Shown in pieces: positions 8,594 to 17,581 of a stretch of 64,000 bases of DNA. The stretch's first letter is position 1. Each line of letters opens with the position of its first letter. Under the pieces are notes generated by a model, which was not told where the DNA came from, ran no database searches, and worked only from the letters and a program-made list of their open reading frames with translations. The DNA comes from Deferribacter desulfuricans SSM1. Its GTDB lineage: Bacteria; Chrysiogenota; Deferribacteres; Deferribacterales; Deferribacteraceae. The position numbers were made by a program, and so were the translations under genes. Location of the stretch: the NCBI RefSeq assembly GCF_000010985.1, contig NC_013939.1, positions 1,517,501 through 1,581,500 of the forward strand, read 5' to 3'.

Positions 8594-9121
8594 TTAATTG
8601 TGTTTTGGGGCAAGTACCATGACTTGCTGTCGACCCTGCATCTCTGGATGTTTTTCAACAACACAGAGATCTTCTAAGTCTCTTACAATCCTATTTAATA
8701 CTTCAAGGCCTTGCTCTTGAAAGGCCATTTCTCTTCCTCTATAACGCATTACTACCTTTACTTTATCACCATCTTCTAAAAATCTTTTTACATGCTTTAA
8801 CTTAACCTGATAATCATGTTCATCAATTTTTGGTCTAAATTTCATCTCTTTTACATCAATTTGATGTTGCCTTAGTTTCTTCCTTGCTTCTCGCTCTTTC
8901 TTGTTCTTTTCAAACTTATACTTACCATAGTCCATAACCTTACAAACGGGTGGCTTGGCATTTGGAGCCACTTCTACAAGATCATAACCTCTTTCTTCCG
9001 CAACCTTTAACGCTTCCTCAATTGAAACAACACCATATTGAGTACCATCTTCAAGTATCAATCTTACCTCTGGAGCGGTAATTTCTTCGTTTACCCTCTC
9101 CTTATTCTCTTCCTTCTTTAT
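8594..9121 (-). CDS. infC: Translation initiation factor IF-3, predicted ATA start
   Basis: IF-3 binds the 30S subunit, checks the start codon-anticodon pair and prevents subunit joining. The body is canonical ([44 protein letters not shown]). A TTG at 9061 would delete the conserved N-terminal block. In frame upstream lies [12 protein letters not shown], which IF-3 proteins have, and no ATG, GTG or TTG occurs there. GGAGGTGA at 9132-9125 is followed by TTT and then ATA at 9121, with 6 bases from GGAGG to ATA. I therefore place the start at ATA, giving about 175 residues. Non-canonical starts (AUU, AUC, AUA) are known for infC and allow autorepression. The Shine-Dalgarno overlaps the thrS stop. 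Confidence 0.9.
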   Translation of the reverse strand: MKKEENKERVNEEITAPEVRLILEDGTQYGVVSIEEALKVAEERGYDLVEVAPNAKPPVCKVMDYGKYKFEKNKKEREARKKLRQHQIDVKEMKFRPKIDEHDYQVKLKHVKRFLEDGDKVKVVMRYRGREMAFQEQGLEVLNRIVRDLEDLCVVEKHPEMQGRQQVMVLAPKHN

Positions 9122-9124
9122 AAA

Positions 9125-11047
9125 TCACCTCCATAAATTTGTACTTTTAGTTTTATCAAGTTCCTTTAATACACTAATATATTCATAAAAATCAAGATTA
9201 TTTTTATTTTCTCCGTTTCTCAATCTGACAGAAACAGTCTTTGCTTCTACTTCGTTATTACCAATTATAATCATGTGAGGTATTTTTTGTAGTTGAGCTT
9301 CTCTTATTTTATAACCAATTTTTTCATTTCTACTATCAAACTCAACTCTAATACCTTCCTCTTTCAATTTTTTCTCAATCTCTTTGCAATATTCATATTG
9401 AGCATCAGACACATTTATGATTCTCACTTGAATAGGTGCCAACCATATTGGAAAAGCACCAGCATAATGCTCAATTAATACACCGAAAAATCTTTCTAAA
9501 GAACCGAGCAATGCCCTATGAACCATAAATGGTCTTTTCTCTTTACCATCTTTATCAATATATGTCATATCAAATCTTTCTGGCAAATTAAAATCAAACT
9601 GAATTGTGGTCATCTGCCATTCTCTACCAATAGCGTCCTTAATTTTCAAATCAATTTTTGGGCCATAAAAAGCACCACCACCTTCATCTATCTCAAAATC
9701 TATTCCAGAATCTTTTATTGCTCCCTCTAAAGATTGGGTAGCCTTTTCCCACATTGCATCATCGCCAACGCTTTTTTCTGGCCTTGTAGCAATATACCCT
9801 TTAATACTTTCAAAACCAAAGGCCTTCCACATTCTCAATGAAAAATTAAGAACTTCCTTAATTTCATCTATAATCTGTTCTTGAGTACAAATGATATGTG
9901 CATCATCTTGAGTAAATCCTCTAACCCTCAACAAGCCATGCAATACACCTGACCTTTCATATCTATACACAGTACCAAGCTCTGCCCAACGTAAAGGTAA
10001 ATCCCTATAAGATCTAACTTTTGATTTATAAATCATTATATGAAAAGGGCAGTTCATCGGTTTTATAAAATACTCATTACCATCAATATCCATAGGTGAA
10101 TACATATTCTCCTGATAAAAAGCTAAATGACCAGATGTCTCCCATAAAGTGGATTTTCCTATATGTGGGGTATAGAGCATTTCATAACCATTTTTAAAAT
10201 GCTCTTCCTTCCAGAAAGCCTCAATTATTGACCTAATTCTTGCCCCTTTTGGAAACCAACAAATAAGCCCAGCTCCAATCTCATCAAATGTTGAAAAAAG
10301 TTCTAAATCTTTTCCTAGTTTTCTATGATCTCTCTTTTTAGCTTCTTCTAATCTTTTTAAATAATCATCAAGTTCGCTCTTCTTAAACCAGCTAGTTCCA
10401 TAAATTCTTTGAAGCATTTTATTATTCTCATCACCGCGCCAATACGCACCAGCAACACTTAAAAGCTTGAAATGTTTTATCTTACCTGTGGATTCTAAAT
10501 GTGGACCTCTACACAAATCAACAAATTCCCCTTGTTCATAAACAGAAACATATTCATCATCAATTTCATTGATAATCTCTATTTTATAATCTTCACCCTT
10601 ATCTTTGAACAACTTTATGGCTTCTTCTTTTTTTAGCTCTTTTCTTCTTATAGGTAAATTTTCCTGCGCAATTTTTTTCATCTCTTCTTCAATCTTTTCT
10701 AAATCAGTCTCAGTAAAAGGGGTTTCTTTATCAAAATCGTAATAAAAACCATCCTCAATTACTGGCCCGATTGTCACTTTCACATCTTTAAACAGCCTTT
10801 GCACAGCTTGTGCCATAAGATGTGCAGTTGAATGTCTCAAAATTTCTAATGCCTCAGGATCCTTTTCGGTGATTATCCTAACTGTATCACCATCTGATAA
10901 TTTATAATATATATCAACCAGGTTACCATTTACTTCTGCAGCTATAGCTTTTTTTGCGAGAGTATTACTTATCTTACTGGCAACCTCTTTAGCATCAGCA
11001 TCATCACTAACTTCAATCACATTCCCATCAGGCAAATTAATCCTCAT
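9125..11047 (-). CDS. thrS: Threonyl-tRNA synthetase
   Basis: Class II synthetase charging tRNA-Thr, about 640 residues, full length. The N-terminal TGS domain covers roughly 1-62 and the editing domain follows with [12 protein letters not shown]. The catalytic core shows [20 protein letters not shown] and [12 protein letters not shown] (motif 2), and the C-terminal anticodon domain begins near [11 protein letters not shown] prefer the ATG at 11047: AGAGG is 7 bases upstream of it, but only 1 base from the ATG at 11053. Its TGA stop lies inside the infC ribosome site, implying translational coupling. Confidence 0.95.
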   Translation of the reverse strand: MRINLPDGNVIEVSDDADAKEVASKISNTLAKKAIAAEVNGNLVDIYYKLSDGDTVRIITEKDPEALEILRHSTAHLMAQAVQRLFKDVKVTIGPVIEDGFYYDFDKETPFTETDLEKIEEEMKKIAQENLPIRRKELKKEEAIKLFKDKGEDYKIEIINEIDDEYVSVYEQGEFVDLCRGPHLESTGKIKHFKLLSVAGAYWRGDENNKMLQRIYGTSWFKKSELDDYLKRLEEAKKRDHRKLGKDLELFSTFDEIGAGLICWFPKGARIRSIIEAFWKEEHFKNGYEMLYTPHIGKSTLWETSGHLAFYQENMYSPMDIDGNEYFIKPMNCPFHIMIYKSKVRSYRDLPLRWAELGTVYRYERSGVLHGLLRVRGFTQDDAHIICTQEQIIDEIKEVLNFSLRMWKAFGFESIKGYIATRPEKSVGDDAMWEKATQSLEGAIKDSGIDFEIDEGGGAFYGPKIDLKIKDAIGREWQMTTIQFDFNLPERFDMTYIDKDGKEKRPFMVHRALLGSLERFFGVLIEHYAGAFPIWLAPIQVRIINVSDAQYEYCKEIEKKLKEEGIRVEFDSRNEKIGYKIREAQLQKIPHMIIIGNNEVEAKTVSVRLRNGENKNNLDFYEYISVLKELDKTKSTNLWR

Positions 11048-11081
11048 CACCATACCTCTTTTTCAAACTTTTTGGGTTTTG

Positions 11082-11110
11082 TTTATGGCACAATAAACCT
11101 AAATAATCAA
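11082..11110 (-). promoter_or_regulatory. Probable promoter of the thrS operon
   Basis: On the minus strand TTGATT (11110-11105), a 17-base spacer, and CATAAA (11087-11082). Transcription would start near 11075, giving a leader of under 30 bases, too short for a T-box. Confidence 0.5.
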
Positions 11111-11129
11111 GTTTTTTATTAAATTGATA

Positions 11130-11160
11130 TTATAAAAAGAAAAGGGCTAAAAGCCCTTTT
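11130..11160 (-). terminator. Terminator of the outer-membrane protein gene
   Basis: Nine-base-pair stem AAAAGGGCT/AGCCCTTTT (11160-11152 with 11148-11140), 3-base loop, then TCTTTTTATA on the minus strand. The stem overlaps the stop codon at 11159-11161. Confidence 0.85.
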
Positions 11161-12625
11161 AAAAATCTATTGTTAATGCAACCTCAGCTTTTACTTCTTC
11201 TGGATAATCATTACCATCCACAGTCGCAGTATCTTGAGAAAAAGAAATACCAGCATCTAATCTAAATAAATATAAATTTATACCTAACCCAGCAGTATAG
11301 ACATTACCAATATCACTTTCAGCTAAATTTTTATACATACCAGCACGTAAGTCTAAAAATTTAAAAATTGATATTTCAGCTCCTAAACCTAAATTTCTGG
11401 ACTTGTAATCTCTTATATTTGTATCATTTTCTGTTAAATCTATATCTGCAGCTAGAGTTAACCAAGAAAAAGGTGTAATAGCAACACCAGCTCTAGCTGA
11501 AGGATCCAAATCATAATCACCACCATTTGGTTTATCAAATTTTGGTGTATTTAAATTTTTACCAACTATACCAAGCGTAATAAGATTATTAGGTTTAAAC
11601 ATTATCCCTAAATCCAAACCAAAAGCATTGGATTCTGTATAATCCTCATCTGCTTTCTCAAAAAGATCATTATCATTATCATCATCATATAAACTCACAT
11701 ATGTTTGATAATATCTACCCTTCATAAATTTAACATTTCCACCAATTGCCAACTTATTATTTATTGCATAACCATAACTGATTGGTATTTCATAATATAT
11801 CAATCCTTCAAACTGAATCTTTGAAGTATTATTATCAAAGCTACCACCTGTTTGAGCTTCGGCAGCAATTTCAGCTACCTTATAAGCTGCATCTATTTCT
11901 TCTTGAGTTGGAGTTATATTGTTATCTCTTAATGCATCATCCAAGGCCTGAACATAACTTTGAGCTTTTGTACTATCCCAACCAGTAAGAGAAGAAATTT
12001 TCGCTATTAAATCATTAGCTTGCGATGAAGATAAAACATCATAATTATTATCACCTGATATATTAGCTAAACTATCAATTATATTATTATCGTTTGAATC
12101 AACAGCAATATTTTTCAAATCAATTATAGGTACTGCAGCTATATTTCCAAGGGCAAAAATACCAATACCAAAATGTTTAATCCTAGAAGCTAAAAATCCA
12201 TTAGCTTTAAAAACAACTGCATCCTTATCTGTTATCTTATTCACGTTATTAATAATTTGGATATAATCATGTAGATTTTCTGCACTTAATACCCCATTTG
12301 AAATATCATTAGAAACCTTATCATAATCATAATCCAATATATCATCTATTTTATCACCTAAATCGTTGTGTACAGAATAACCAGCTCCAACACCTATACC
12401 CAAACCAAATTTTTTCTTTTCATACCTTTTAATATCCTTTTTAGAATAAAAACCAAATGCTGCCGGATTCCAATAAGCTGCAGTAGAATCATTAACCACA
12501 GCTACATAAGCTCCCCCCATTCCAAGAGCTCTTGGTCCAACAATCTGCCATTCTGCTGCATAAGAAAAAGTAACCATTAAAAATGTTAAAATGATAGAAA
12601 ACAAGAACTTAAGCTTATTATTCAT
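11159..12625 (-). CDS. Outer-membrane beta-barrel protein, TraF_2/PorV-like
   Basis: 488-residue exported protein. A signal peptide MNNKLKFLFSIILTFLMVTF with cleavage after SYA is clear. The start of the mature part, VGPRALGMGGAYVAVVNDST, is the hallmark of the PorV/FadL-like and TraF_2 families, followed by YWNPAAFG. The rest alternates polar and apolar residues as barrel strands do, with Asp/Asn-rich loops, ending in a strand-like EVALTIDF. The role is unknown; transport of hydrophobic compounds or secretion are family possibilities. It has its own terminator and stands apart from the ABC operon upstream. Confidence 0.75.
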   Translation of the reverse strand: MNNKLKFLFSIILTFLMVTFSYAAEWQIVGPRALGMGGAYVAVVNDSTAAYWNPAAFGFYSKKDIKRYEKKKFGLGIGVGAGYSVHNDLGDKIDDILDYDYDKVSNDISNGVLSAENLHDYIQIINNVNKITDKDAVVFKANGFLASRIKHFGIGIFALGNIAAVPIIDLKNIAVDSNDNNIIDSLANISGDNNYDVLSSSQANDLIAKISSLTGWDSTKAQSYVQALDDALRDNNITPTQEEIDAAYKVAEIAAEAQTGGSFDNNTSKIQFEGLIYYEIPISYGYAINNKLAIGGNVKFMKGRYYQTYVSLYDDDNDNDLFEKADEDYTESNAFGLDLGIMFKPNNLITLGIVGKNLNTPKFDKPNGGDYDLDPSARAGVAITPFSWLTLAADIDLTENDTNIRDYKSRNLGLGAEISIFKFLDLRAGMYKNLAESDIGNVYTAGLGINLYLFRLDAGISFSQDTATVDGNDYPEEVKAEVALTIDF

Positions 12626-12667
12626 TTCACACCCCCTTTCTCAAATTATAACACAAAAATAAAAAAA

Positions 12668-13462
12668 TTAAATTAAAAGGAGTTTATCGTCGGAAATTTC
12701 TTCACCGCGAACTTTACTGAACATATCAATCAAATCTTTCACTTCCAGATTTTCCCTTTCTTTGCCAGAAATATCTAAAACTATCTCACCTTTATCCATC
12801 ATTATAGTTCTATTACCAAGTTTTAAAGCCTGTCTCATATTATGAGTTACCATCAATGCTGTTAAGTTATATTCATTAATAAAATATTCTGTTAATTCAA
12901 TAATCTTTGTTGCAGTCTTAGGATCAAGAGCAGCCGTATGTTCATCCAATAAAAGAATTTTAGGCTTAACCAAAGTTGCCATCAATAATGTTAAAGATTG
13001 TCTTTGACCACCAGAAAGCAACCCTACCTTATCTTTTAACCTATTTTCAAGCCCTAACCCCAAAACTTTCAGTTTTTCTTTAAAAAACTCCCTATCCTTC
13101 GCCTTTACCCCTTTAGAAAACCATCTCTTTTGTCCACGTTTCTTAGCTATAGCTAAATTCTCTTCTATAGTTAAAGAAGCAGCTGTACCGCTTAAGGGGT
13201 CTTGAAAAACCTTCCCTATGTAATAAGCTCTTTTGTAATCGCTAATTTTTGTGACATCCTCTCCATCTATATAAATAGAGCCATTATCAGGGAAAATATA
13301 GCCAGCTATTAAATTTAAAAGCGTAGATTTGCCAGCCCCATTACTCCCAATAACGGTTATAAAATCTCCTTTATTTATCTTTAGTGAAATATCATTTATC
13401 GCAACATTTTCATTAACAGTGCCTTTATGAAAAACCTTAGTTACATTCTTTAACTCAATCAT
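12668..13462 (-). CDS. ABC transporter ATPase, TrpZ-type
   Basis: ATPase of a three-gene importer whose binding protein is of the PF04392 (ABC_sub_bind) type. Walker A is GSNGAGKSTLLNLIAG, signature LLSGGQRQSLTLLMAT, Walker B KILLLDEHTAALDPKT, and the H-loop is VTHNM. It overlaps the permease stop by 4 bases (ATGA), showing coupling. Systems of this class are called TrpXYZ when controlled by tryptophan elements. Nothing here proves the substrate, which may be an aromatic amino acid or another small molecule. Confidence 0.85.
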   Translation of the reverse strand: MIELKNVTKVFHKGTVNENVAINDISLKINKGDFITVIGSNGAGKSTLLNLIAGYIFPDNGSIYIDGEDVTKISDYKRAYYIGKVFQDPLSGTAASLTIEENLAIAKKRGQKRWFSKGVKAKDREFFKEKLKVLGLGLENRLKDKVGLLSGGQRQSLTLLMATLVKPKILLLDEHTAALDPKTATKIIELTEYFINEYNLTALMVTHNMRQALKLGNRTIMMDKGEIVLDISGKERENLEVKDLIDMFSKVRGEEISDDKLLLI

Positions 13463-14352
13463 AATTTAATTCCTATTTTCTTCCTAATTCCTGGGAAAAT
13501 TAAAGCAACAGTCACAATAATAGCTGTTATTAAATTTAAATCTGAAGGGCTCATCTGAAAAGACCCAATTCTAAAGCTTAATGCAATGGCAATTGCAAAT
13601 CTATACAAAATAGAACCAATTATAACAGCTATTACAGCTCTCACAACTGTCCTATCTTCTAAAATAGCTTCACCTAAAATAACTGAAGCTAATCCTGCAA
13701 CTATTGTCCCAATCCCCATATTAACATCAGCAGAACCTTGTGATTGGGCCACAAGAGCACCAGATAATGCAACCAAAGCATTAGAAGTAGCAACCCCAAA
13801 AAGTATCATCCTATCAGTATTAACACCTTGAGCTTTAACCATTTTCTGATTATCACCTGTGGCACGCATTGCAAGTCCCAAGTCAGTATGCAAAAACCAT
13901 ATTAACATTATTGCAATTACAATAAGAATTATAGAAAAAATAATCGGTGTTATGATATATTTTTCCACACCAAACATATTTTGAAATGGTGTAAAAATTG
14001 TATCATATCCTAATAATGCTACTGTCGGCTGCCCCATTATTCTTAAATTTACAGAATATAGAGCAATCATTGTTAATATACCTGCTAACAAATGCAAAAT
14101 TTTCAGTTTAGTATTTAACAATGCTGTTACGCTCCCAGCTATACCACCAGCCAACATGGCAATAAAAACAGATACAAATGGATTTACCCCTTTGACAATT
14201 AGGGCTGCTGAAACAGCAGCCCCTAAAGGGAATGTCCCATCAACTGACAAATCAGGGAAATCTAAAACTCTAAAAGTTAGATAAACACCTAATGCCATTA
14301 TAGCAAAAACAACACCTTGCTCTAAAGCTCCTAAAAAAGCGTAAAAACTCAT
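13459..14352 (-). CDS. ABC transporter permease, TrpY-type
   Basis: 297-residue inner-membrane permease of the branched-chain/LivH superfamily, with about eight or nine hydrophobic segments. Family-type features include VLDFPDLSVDGTFPLGAA near residue 30 and ATGDNQKMVKAQGVN near 165, the cytoplasmic coupling loop. Gene order is binding protein, permease, ATPase, with 3 bases to the gene before it and a 4-base overlap with the one after. Confidence 0.85.
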   Translation of the reverse strand: MSFYAFLGALEQGVVFAIMALGVYLTFRVLDFPDLSVDGTFPLGAAVSAALIVKGVNPFVSVFIAMLAGGIAGSVTALLNTKLKILHLLAGILTMIALYSVNLRIMGQPTVALLGYDTIFTPFQNMFGVEKYIITPIIFSIILIVIAIMLIWFLHTDLGLAMRATGDNQKMVKAQGVNTDRMILFGVATSNALVALSGALVAQSQGSADVNMGIGTIVAGLASVILGEAILEDRTVVRAVIAVIIGSILYRFAIAIALSFRIGSFQMSPSDLNLITAIIVTVALIFPGIRKKIGIKL

Positions 14353-14355
14353 CTT

Positions 14356-15315
14356 TTATTTAATCACCTTTGTAGCTTTTTTAATTAAAGATTCAGGTAC
14401 TTTAACCCCCATTTTATCAGCAGCTTTTAAATTAATATATAGCTCCAAGTCCTTCAAAGTCTCAACAGGTGTTGTCGCTGGATTTGCCCCATGAATAATT
14501 TTATATACAATCTCACCCGTTTGAAGCCCCAATTTGTAATAATTCATACCCAACGATGCTAATGCACCTCTAACTACTGAATCAGTATCACCTGTTATAA
14601 CTGGGATTTTATTGTCATAGGCAACCTGTAAAACAGACTCCAAAGCTGAAACAACTGTATTATCTGTTGGGATGTAGATACCATCAACTCTACCTACTAA
14701 TGATTTAGCTGCCATAAGAACACCACTACTGTTTGTAACAGTAGCTTCTACAACATCCCAACCAAACTCTTTAGCATATTTTTTCGTAAACTTAACTAAC
14801 GTTCTACTGTTTGCCTCACCTGCATTGTAAATAACGCCTAAATTTCTTATTTTAATTCCTAACTCATTAAAAAGGTTTAACTGCTCTCTAACAGGGCTCA
14901 TATCGGTTGTACCAGTCACATTAGTCCCTGGCCTTTCAAGTGATTTCACCAATCTTGCACCAACTGGATCAGTAATCGCAGAAATTACTATAGGTATTTT
15001 CTTTGTAGCGTTTGCAACTGCTAATGCCGTAGGGGTAGCAATTGCAATAATAATATCTTTTTTGTCACCTACAAACTTTTTTGCAATTTGATTAGCAGTA
15101 GCAATATTTCCTTGAGCAATCTGAATATCGTATTCTATATTTTTCCCCTCTTCATAACCAAGCTCTTTCAATTTATCAATTATACCTTTTCTACATGCAT
15201 CTAGTGCTGGATGCTCTACAATCTGAGTAATACCCACTTTGATAACTTTAGCATTAACAATATTTGGTATCATAAAAAACATAGCTATCATAATGATAGA
15301 TATCAATCTTTTCAT
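14356..15315 (-). CDS. ABC transporter substrate-binding protein (PF04392 type)
   Basis: Periplasmic binding protein, about 319 residues, first gene of the importer operon. The ATG at 15315 gives a proper signal peptide MKRLISIIMIAMFFMIPNIV, cut near VNA, and has GGGGG 6 bases upstream. The longer frame from 15351 would place 12 residues before the signal and has no ribosome site. The core shows GITQIVEHPALDACRKGI and ISAITDPVGARLVKSLERPG, typical of TrpX-like proteins. Ligand unknown. Confidence 0.85.
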   Translation of the reverse strand: MKRLISIIMIAMFFMIPNIVNAKVIKVGITQIVEHPALDACRKGIIDKLKELGYEEGKNIEYDIQIAQGNIATANQIAKKFVGDKKDIIIAIATPTALAVANATKKIPIVISAITDPVGARLVKSLERPGTNVTGTTDMSPVREQLNLFNELGIKIRNLGVIYNAGEANSRTLVKFTKKYAKEFGWDVVEATVTNSSGVLMAAKSLVGRVDGIYIPTDNTVVSALESVLQVAYDNKIPVITGDTDSVVRGALASLGMNYYKLGLQTGEIVYKIIHGANPATTPVETLKDLELYINLKAADKMGVKVPESLIKKATKVIK

Positions 15316-15328
15316 TTCTAACCCCCAA

Positions 15329-15376
15329 GTTATTATTTCAGGAGTTAACAATAGGTTATTATTTCAAAAATTTCAA
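15329..15376 (-). promoter_or_regulatory. Promoter of the TrpXYZ-type operon with paired direct repeats
   Basis: TTGAAA (15376-15371), 17-base spacer and TATTGT (15353-15348) on the minus strand. The 12-mer TGAAATAATAAC occurs twice in the same orientation: inside the spacer (15366-15355) and just after the expected start point (15340-15329), 26 bases apart. Between them lies GTTAAC. This is a repressor-like arrangement. Confidence 0.5.
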
Positions 15377-15477
15377 GAGGAAAGGTTAAATAAAATTAAA
15401 CGCTTTTAAAAAATTACTTGTTTTTCAAATAATTAAGTTTATTAAAAATTTATTATATAATCAATTAAAAAATATTT

Positions 15478-15648
15478 TTAGTTATCTTCTAAAACTTTAT
15501 TGATCTCTTCTTTATGCTTTTCTATATGTTCTTCAATCTCTTCCCAAAGCCCATCAAAAAAATCAATTTCTTCAATAGCTTCCAATGAAAACTTTTTTTG
15601 ATACATCATAAAATTGTCAGAAACTTGATTAAGCTTATTATTATCCAT
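15478..15648 (-). CDS. Small acidic protein, unknown function
   Basis: A 56-residue protein I do not recognise. The ATG at 15648 has GGAGG 6 bases upstream, whereas the longer frame from 15678 lacks one. The protein is acidic and predicted helical, with a Glu-rich C-terminal half (WEEIEEHIEKHKEEINKVLE) and no Cys or membrane segment. It follows the cytidylate-kinase-like gene by about 67 bases and may be the last gene of the tsaB-metK run. The good ribosome site makes it likely real. Confidence 0.55.
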   Translation of the reverse strand: MDNNKLNQVSDNFMMYQKKFSLEAIEEIDFFDGLWEEIEEHIEKHKEEINKVLEDN

Positions 15649-15715
15649 AGAACACCTCCATAGAAAATAATACAACATAATCTTTAGAAATAAAGGAAAA
15701 ACAGTGATTTATTGT

Positions 15716-16396
15716 TCATTCATTGTTGATAAAATTAGATATTAATGAAACAACCTTTTCTATAGAATTTTTAGACATATTTATAAATAAATGATACAAT
15801 AATGGATTGTTTATATCTTCTTTATAATAGTGATTTATAAAACTTTTCTTCCTTTTATCAATTGTTTTCACTTTTTCTGCTGCATCATCAATAGACCCCC
15901 CTTCCCTTTTAGATACCCATTTAACTCTATCTTCAAAATCAGCATAAAGTCTAAAATGATAAGCATTTGAATAATTTTGCAAAATACATTGAGAACCTCT
16001 TCCTAAAATTATTACCTTATCTTCATCAGCTAGCTTTTTTATTACACGCTCAACCATATTCTGAAAAATCTCACTATCAATGACGTGATCTACTGTAAAT
16101 CTTTCTGTAAAAAGAGTATTTTCATCCTCGACAAAAGATTCTCTTTCAGCTTCTTCAACTTTCGTAAATATATCATTAAACATATCAAGATCAAAATATT
16201 TAGATAAAAAGGCTTTTAAGTCTGAATGCATCTCTTCATCATATTTTTCAACAATATGTTTAGGAACACCCGTTAAGATTGCAATATACTCTATTAACTC
16301 TTTATTTACATATCTATAACCTAAAACTTTGCTTAATCTTTCAGCTACGTACTCACCAGCACAACCATACTCCCTCGATATAGTTATTATAGCCAT
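15716..16396 (-). CDS. Cytidylate kinase-like family protein (PF13189)
   Basis: 226 residues. The N-terminus MAIITISREYGCAGEYVAER is the P-loop equivalent of the Cytidylate_kin2 family, with a later VIILGRGSQCIL strand and RLYADFEDRVKWVSKREGGS lid region. These proteins resemble CMP kinase but are not its orthologue, and their physiological substrate is poorly defined. It overlaps folK by 10 bases, so expression is coupled. Confidence 0.8.
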   Translation of the reverse strand: MAIITISREYGCAGEYVAERLSKVLGYRYVNKELIEYIAILTGVPKHIVEKYDEEMHSDLKAFLSKYFDLDMFNDIFTKVEEAERESFVEDENTLFTERFTVDHVIDSEIFQNMVERVIKKLADEDKVIILGRGSQCILQNYSNAYHFRLYADFEDRVKWVSKREGGSIDDAAEKVKTIDKRKKSFINHYYKEDINNPLLYHLFINMSKNSIEKVVSLISNFINNE

Positions 16397-16884
16397 TTTA
16401 GTTCCCCCACTTTTTTAATACCCAAGTCATCTTCTAAATTTTTTATAAAATAGGTTAACCCTTTTTCGTATTCTGGATGCAAATAATCTCTTTCAATATC
16501 GAGCATTGGATAAAGGACAAAGCTTCTCTTAGTAAACTCTGGGTGAGGCACTTTTAAATTTCCCGATTTTATAATCTCTCCATTATAATCAATTATATCG
16601 ATATCAATTATTCTCTCTTTCCACTTACCTATTTTCTTTCTACCCATTTGGTCTTCAATTTTTTTAACAATAAATAAAATGTTTTCTGGCTGTAAGTTCG
16701 TAAAAGAAACAGCTACTAAATTCAAATAATCTGGTTGATTGTCCCTTAAAAGAGATTTTGTTGAGTATATTGGAGATATCCTCTTTATAAAAATCATATT
16801 TTTTTCAAGGGACTTTAAAGCACTATAAATATTTTGTACTCTATCCCCTAAATTCGAGCCTAAACCTAAAATGACCTTAACCAT
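16387..16884 (-). CDS. folK: 2-amino-4-hydroxy-6-hydroxymethyldihydropteridine pyrophosphokinase
   Basis: HPPK transfers pyrophosphate from ATP to the pterin in folate synthesis. It has 165 residues, the normal size. The motifs are all present: LGLGSNLGDR at the start, YLNLVAVSF, the ATP/Mg site RIIDIDIIDYNG, and VPHPEFTKRSFVLYPM. It overlaps plsC by 8 bases and the kinase-like gene by 10. No other folate gene is next to it. Confidence 0.93.
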   Translation of the reverse strand: MVKVILGLGSNLGDRVQNIYSALKSLEKNMIFIKRISPIYSTKSLLRDNQPDYLNLVAVSFTNLQPENILFIVKKIEDQMGRKKIGKWKERIIDIDIIDYNGEIIKSGNLKVPHPEFTKRSFVLYPMLDIERDYLHPEYEKGLTYFIKNLEDDLGIKKVGELKWL

Positions 16885-17581
16885 TTAACTCTGACTCAAT
16901 TGCCTCTCTTACAGCGACCAATAGCTCACCAGTTTTTTTATCCTGAGATGAAATTGGTGGTAATATCTTTATTTCAACCTTCTGAAAAGGGTTAATTTTT
17001 TTACTATCTTTTCTTAATACTTTATCAGTTCCTTTTATCACAAAAGGCAGTATATCAAGATTTGACCTTTTTGCTAAAATAAAACCACCCTGTTTAAATT
17101 CTTGTAATTTACCATCTTTAGATCTTGTGCCTTCAGGAAACATAAGAATAGAATCCCCTTCTTTTAATAACTTAGAAGCTGCTATAAGACTTTTTAAAGC
17201 TTCTCTAGGATTTTCTCTATTAACCGGTATAAAATCCATCCTTTTTAAAACCCAACCAAAAAATGGTAAACTAAATAGCTCCTTTTTAGCCATAAAAACT
17301 ACTTTGTCTTTTAATGCAACAAAAACTAAAAAAATGTCAAAATAACTTAAATGATTCCCCATCACTATGTAGTTTTTCTTGAAATCAATATTTTCTAATC
17401 CGGAAACTTTGTACTTAGTAAAAGTACTTTTTAGACACCAAACTCCCCAGTAATAACCAAGCTTCCTATAAAAACTTCTATTACTAAATTTTATTCTAAA
17501 AATTTCAAACGGTGCACCAATAATTATAATCAAAGCGGTACAGATGTATAAGGCTAACCAACAATATAAACTAAGAATCAC
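16877..17581 (-). CDS. plsC: 1-acyl-sn-glycerol-3-phosphate acyltransferase
   Basis: Membrane-associated acyltransferase making phosphatidic acid from lysophosphatidic acid. It has 234 residues, with an N-terminal hydrophobic anchor (residues about 3-25). The catalytic NHLSYFD (NHX4D) comes near residue 77, followed by the substrate motif MFPEGTRSKDG and VPFVIKGT-like block ILPFVIKGTDKVL. It overlaps both neighbours by 8-11 bases. Confidence 0.92.
   Translation of the reverse strand: MILSLYCWLALYICTALIIIIGAPFEIFRIKFSNRSFYRKLGYYWGVWCLKSTFTKYKVSGLENIDFKKNYIVMGNHLSYFDIFLVFVALKDKVVFMAKKELFSLPFFGWVLKRMDFIPVNRENPREALKSLIAASKLLKEGDSILMFPEGTRSKDGKLQEFKQGGFILAKRSNLDILPFVIKGTDKVLRKDSKKINPFQKVEIKILPPISSQDKKTGELLVAVREAIESELNG

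Noticed and set aside
9059-9061. TTG as the infC start
   Set aside because: It would remove the conserved N-terminal NEEI...EVRLI block, and no ribosome site precedes it.
11048-11110. T-box leader for thrS
   Set aside because: The predicted promoter leaves under 30 bases of leader and no T-box sequence is seen.
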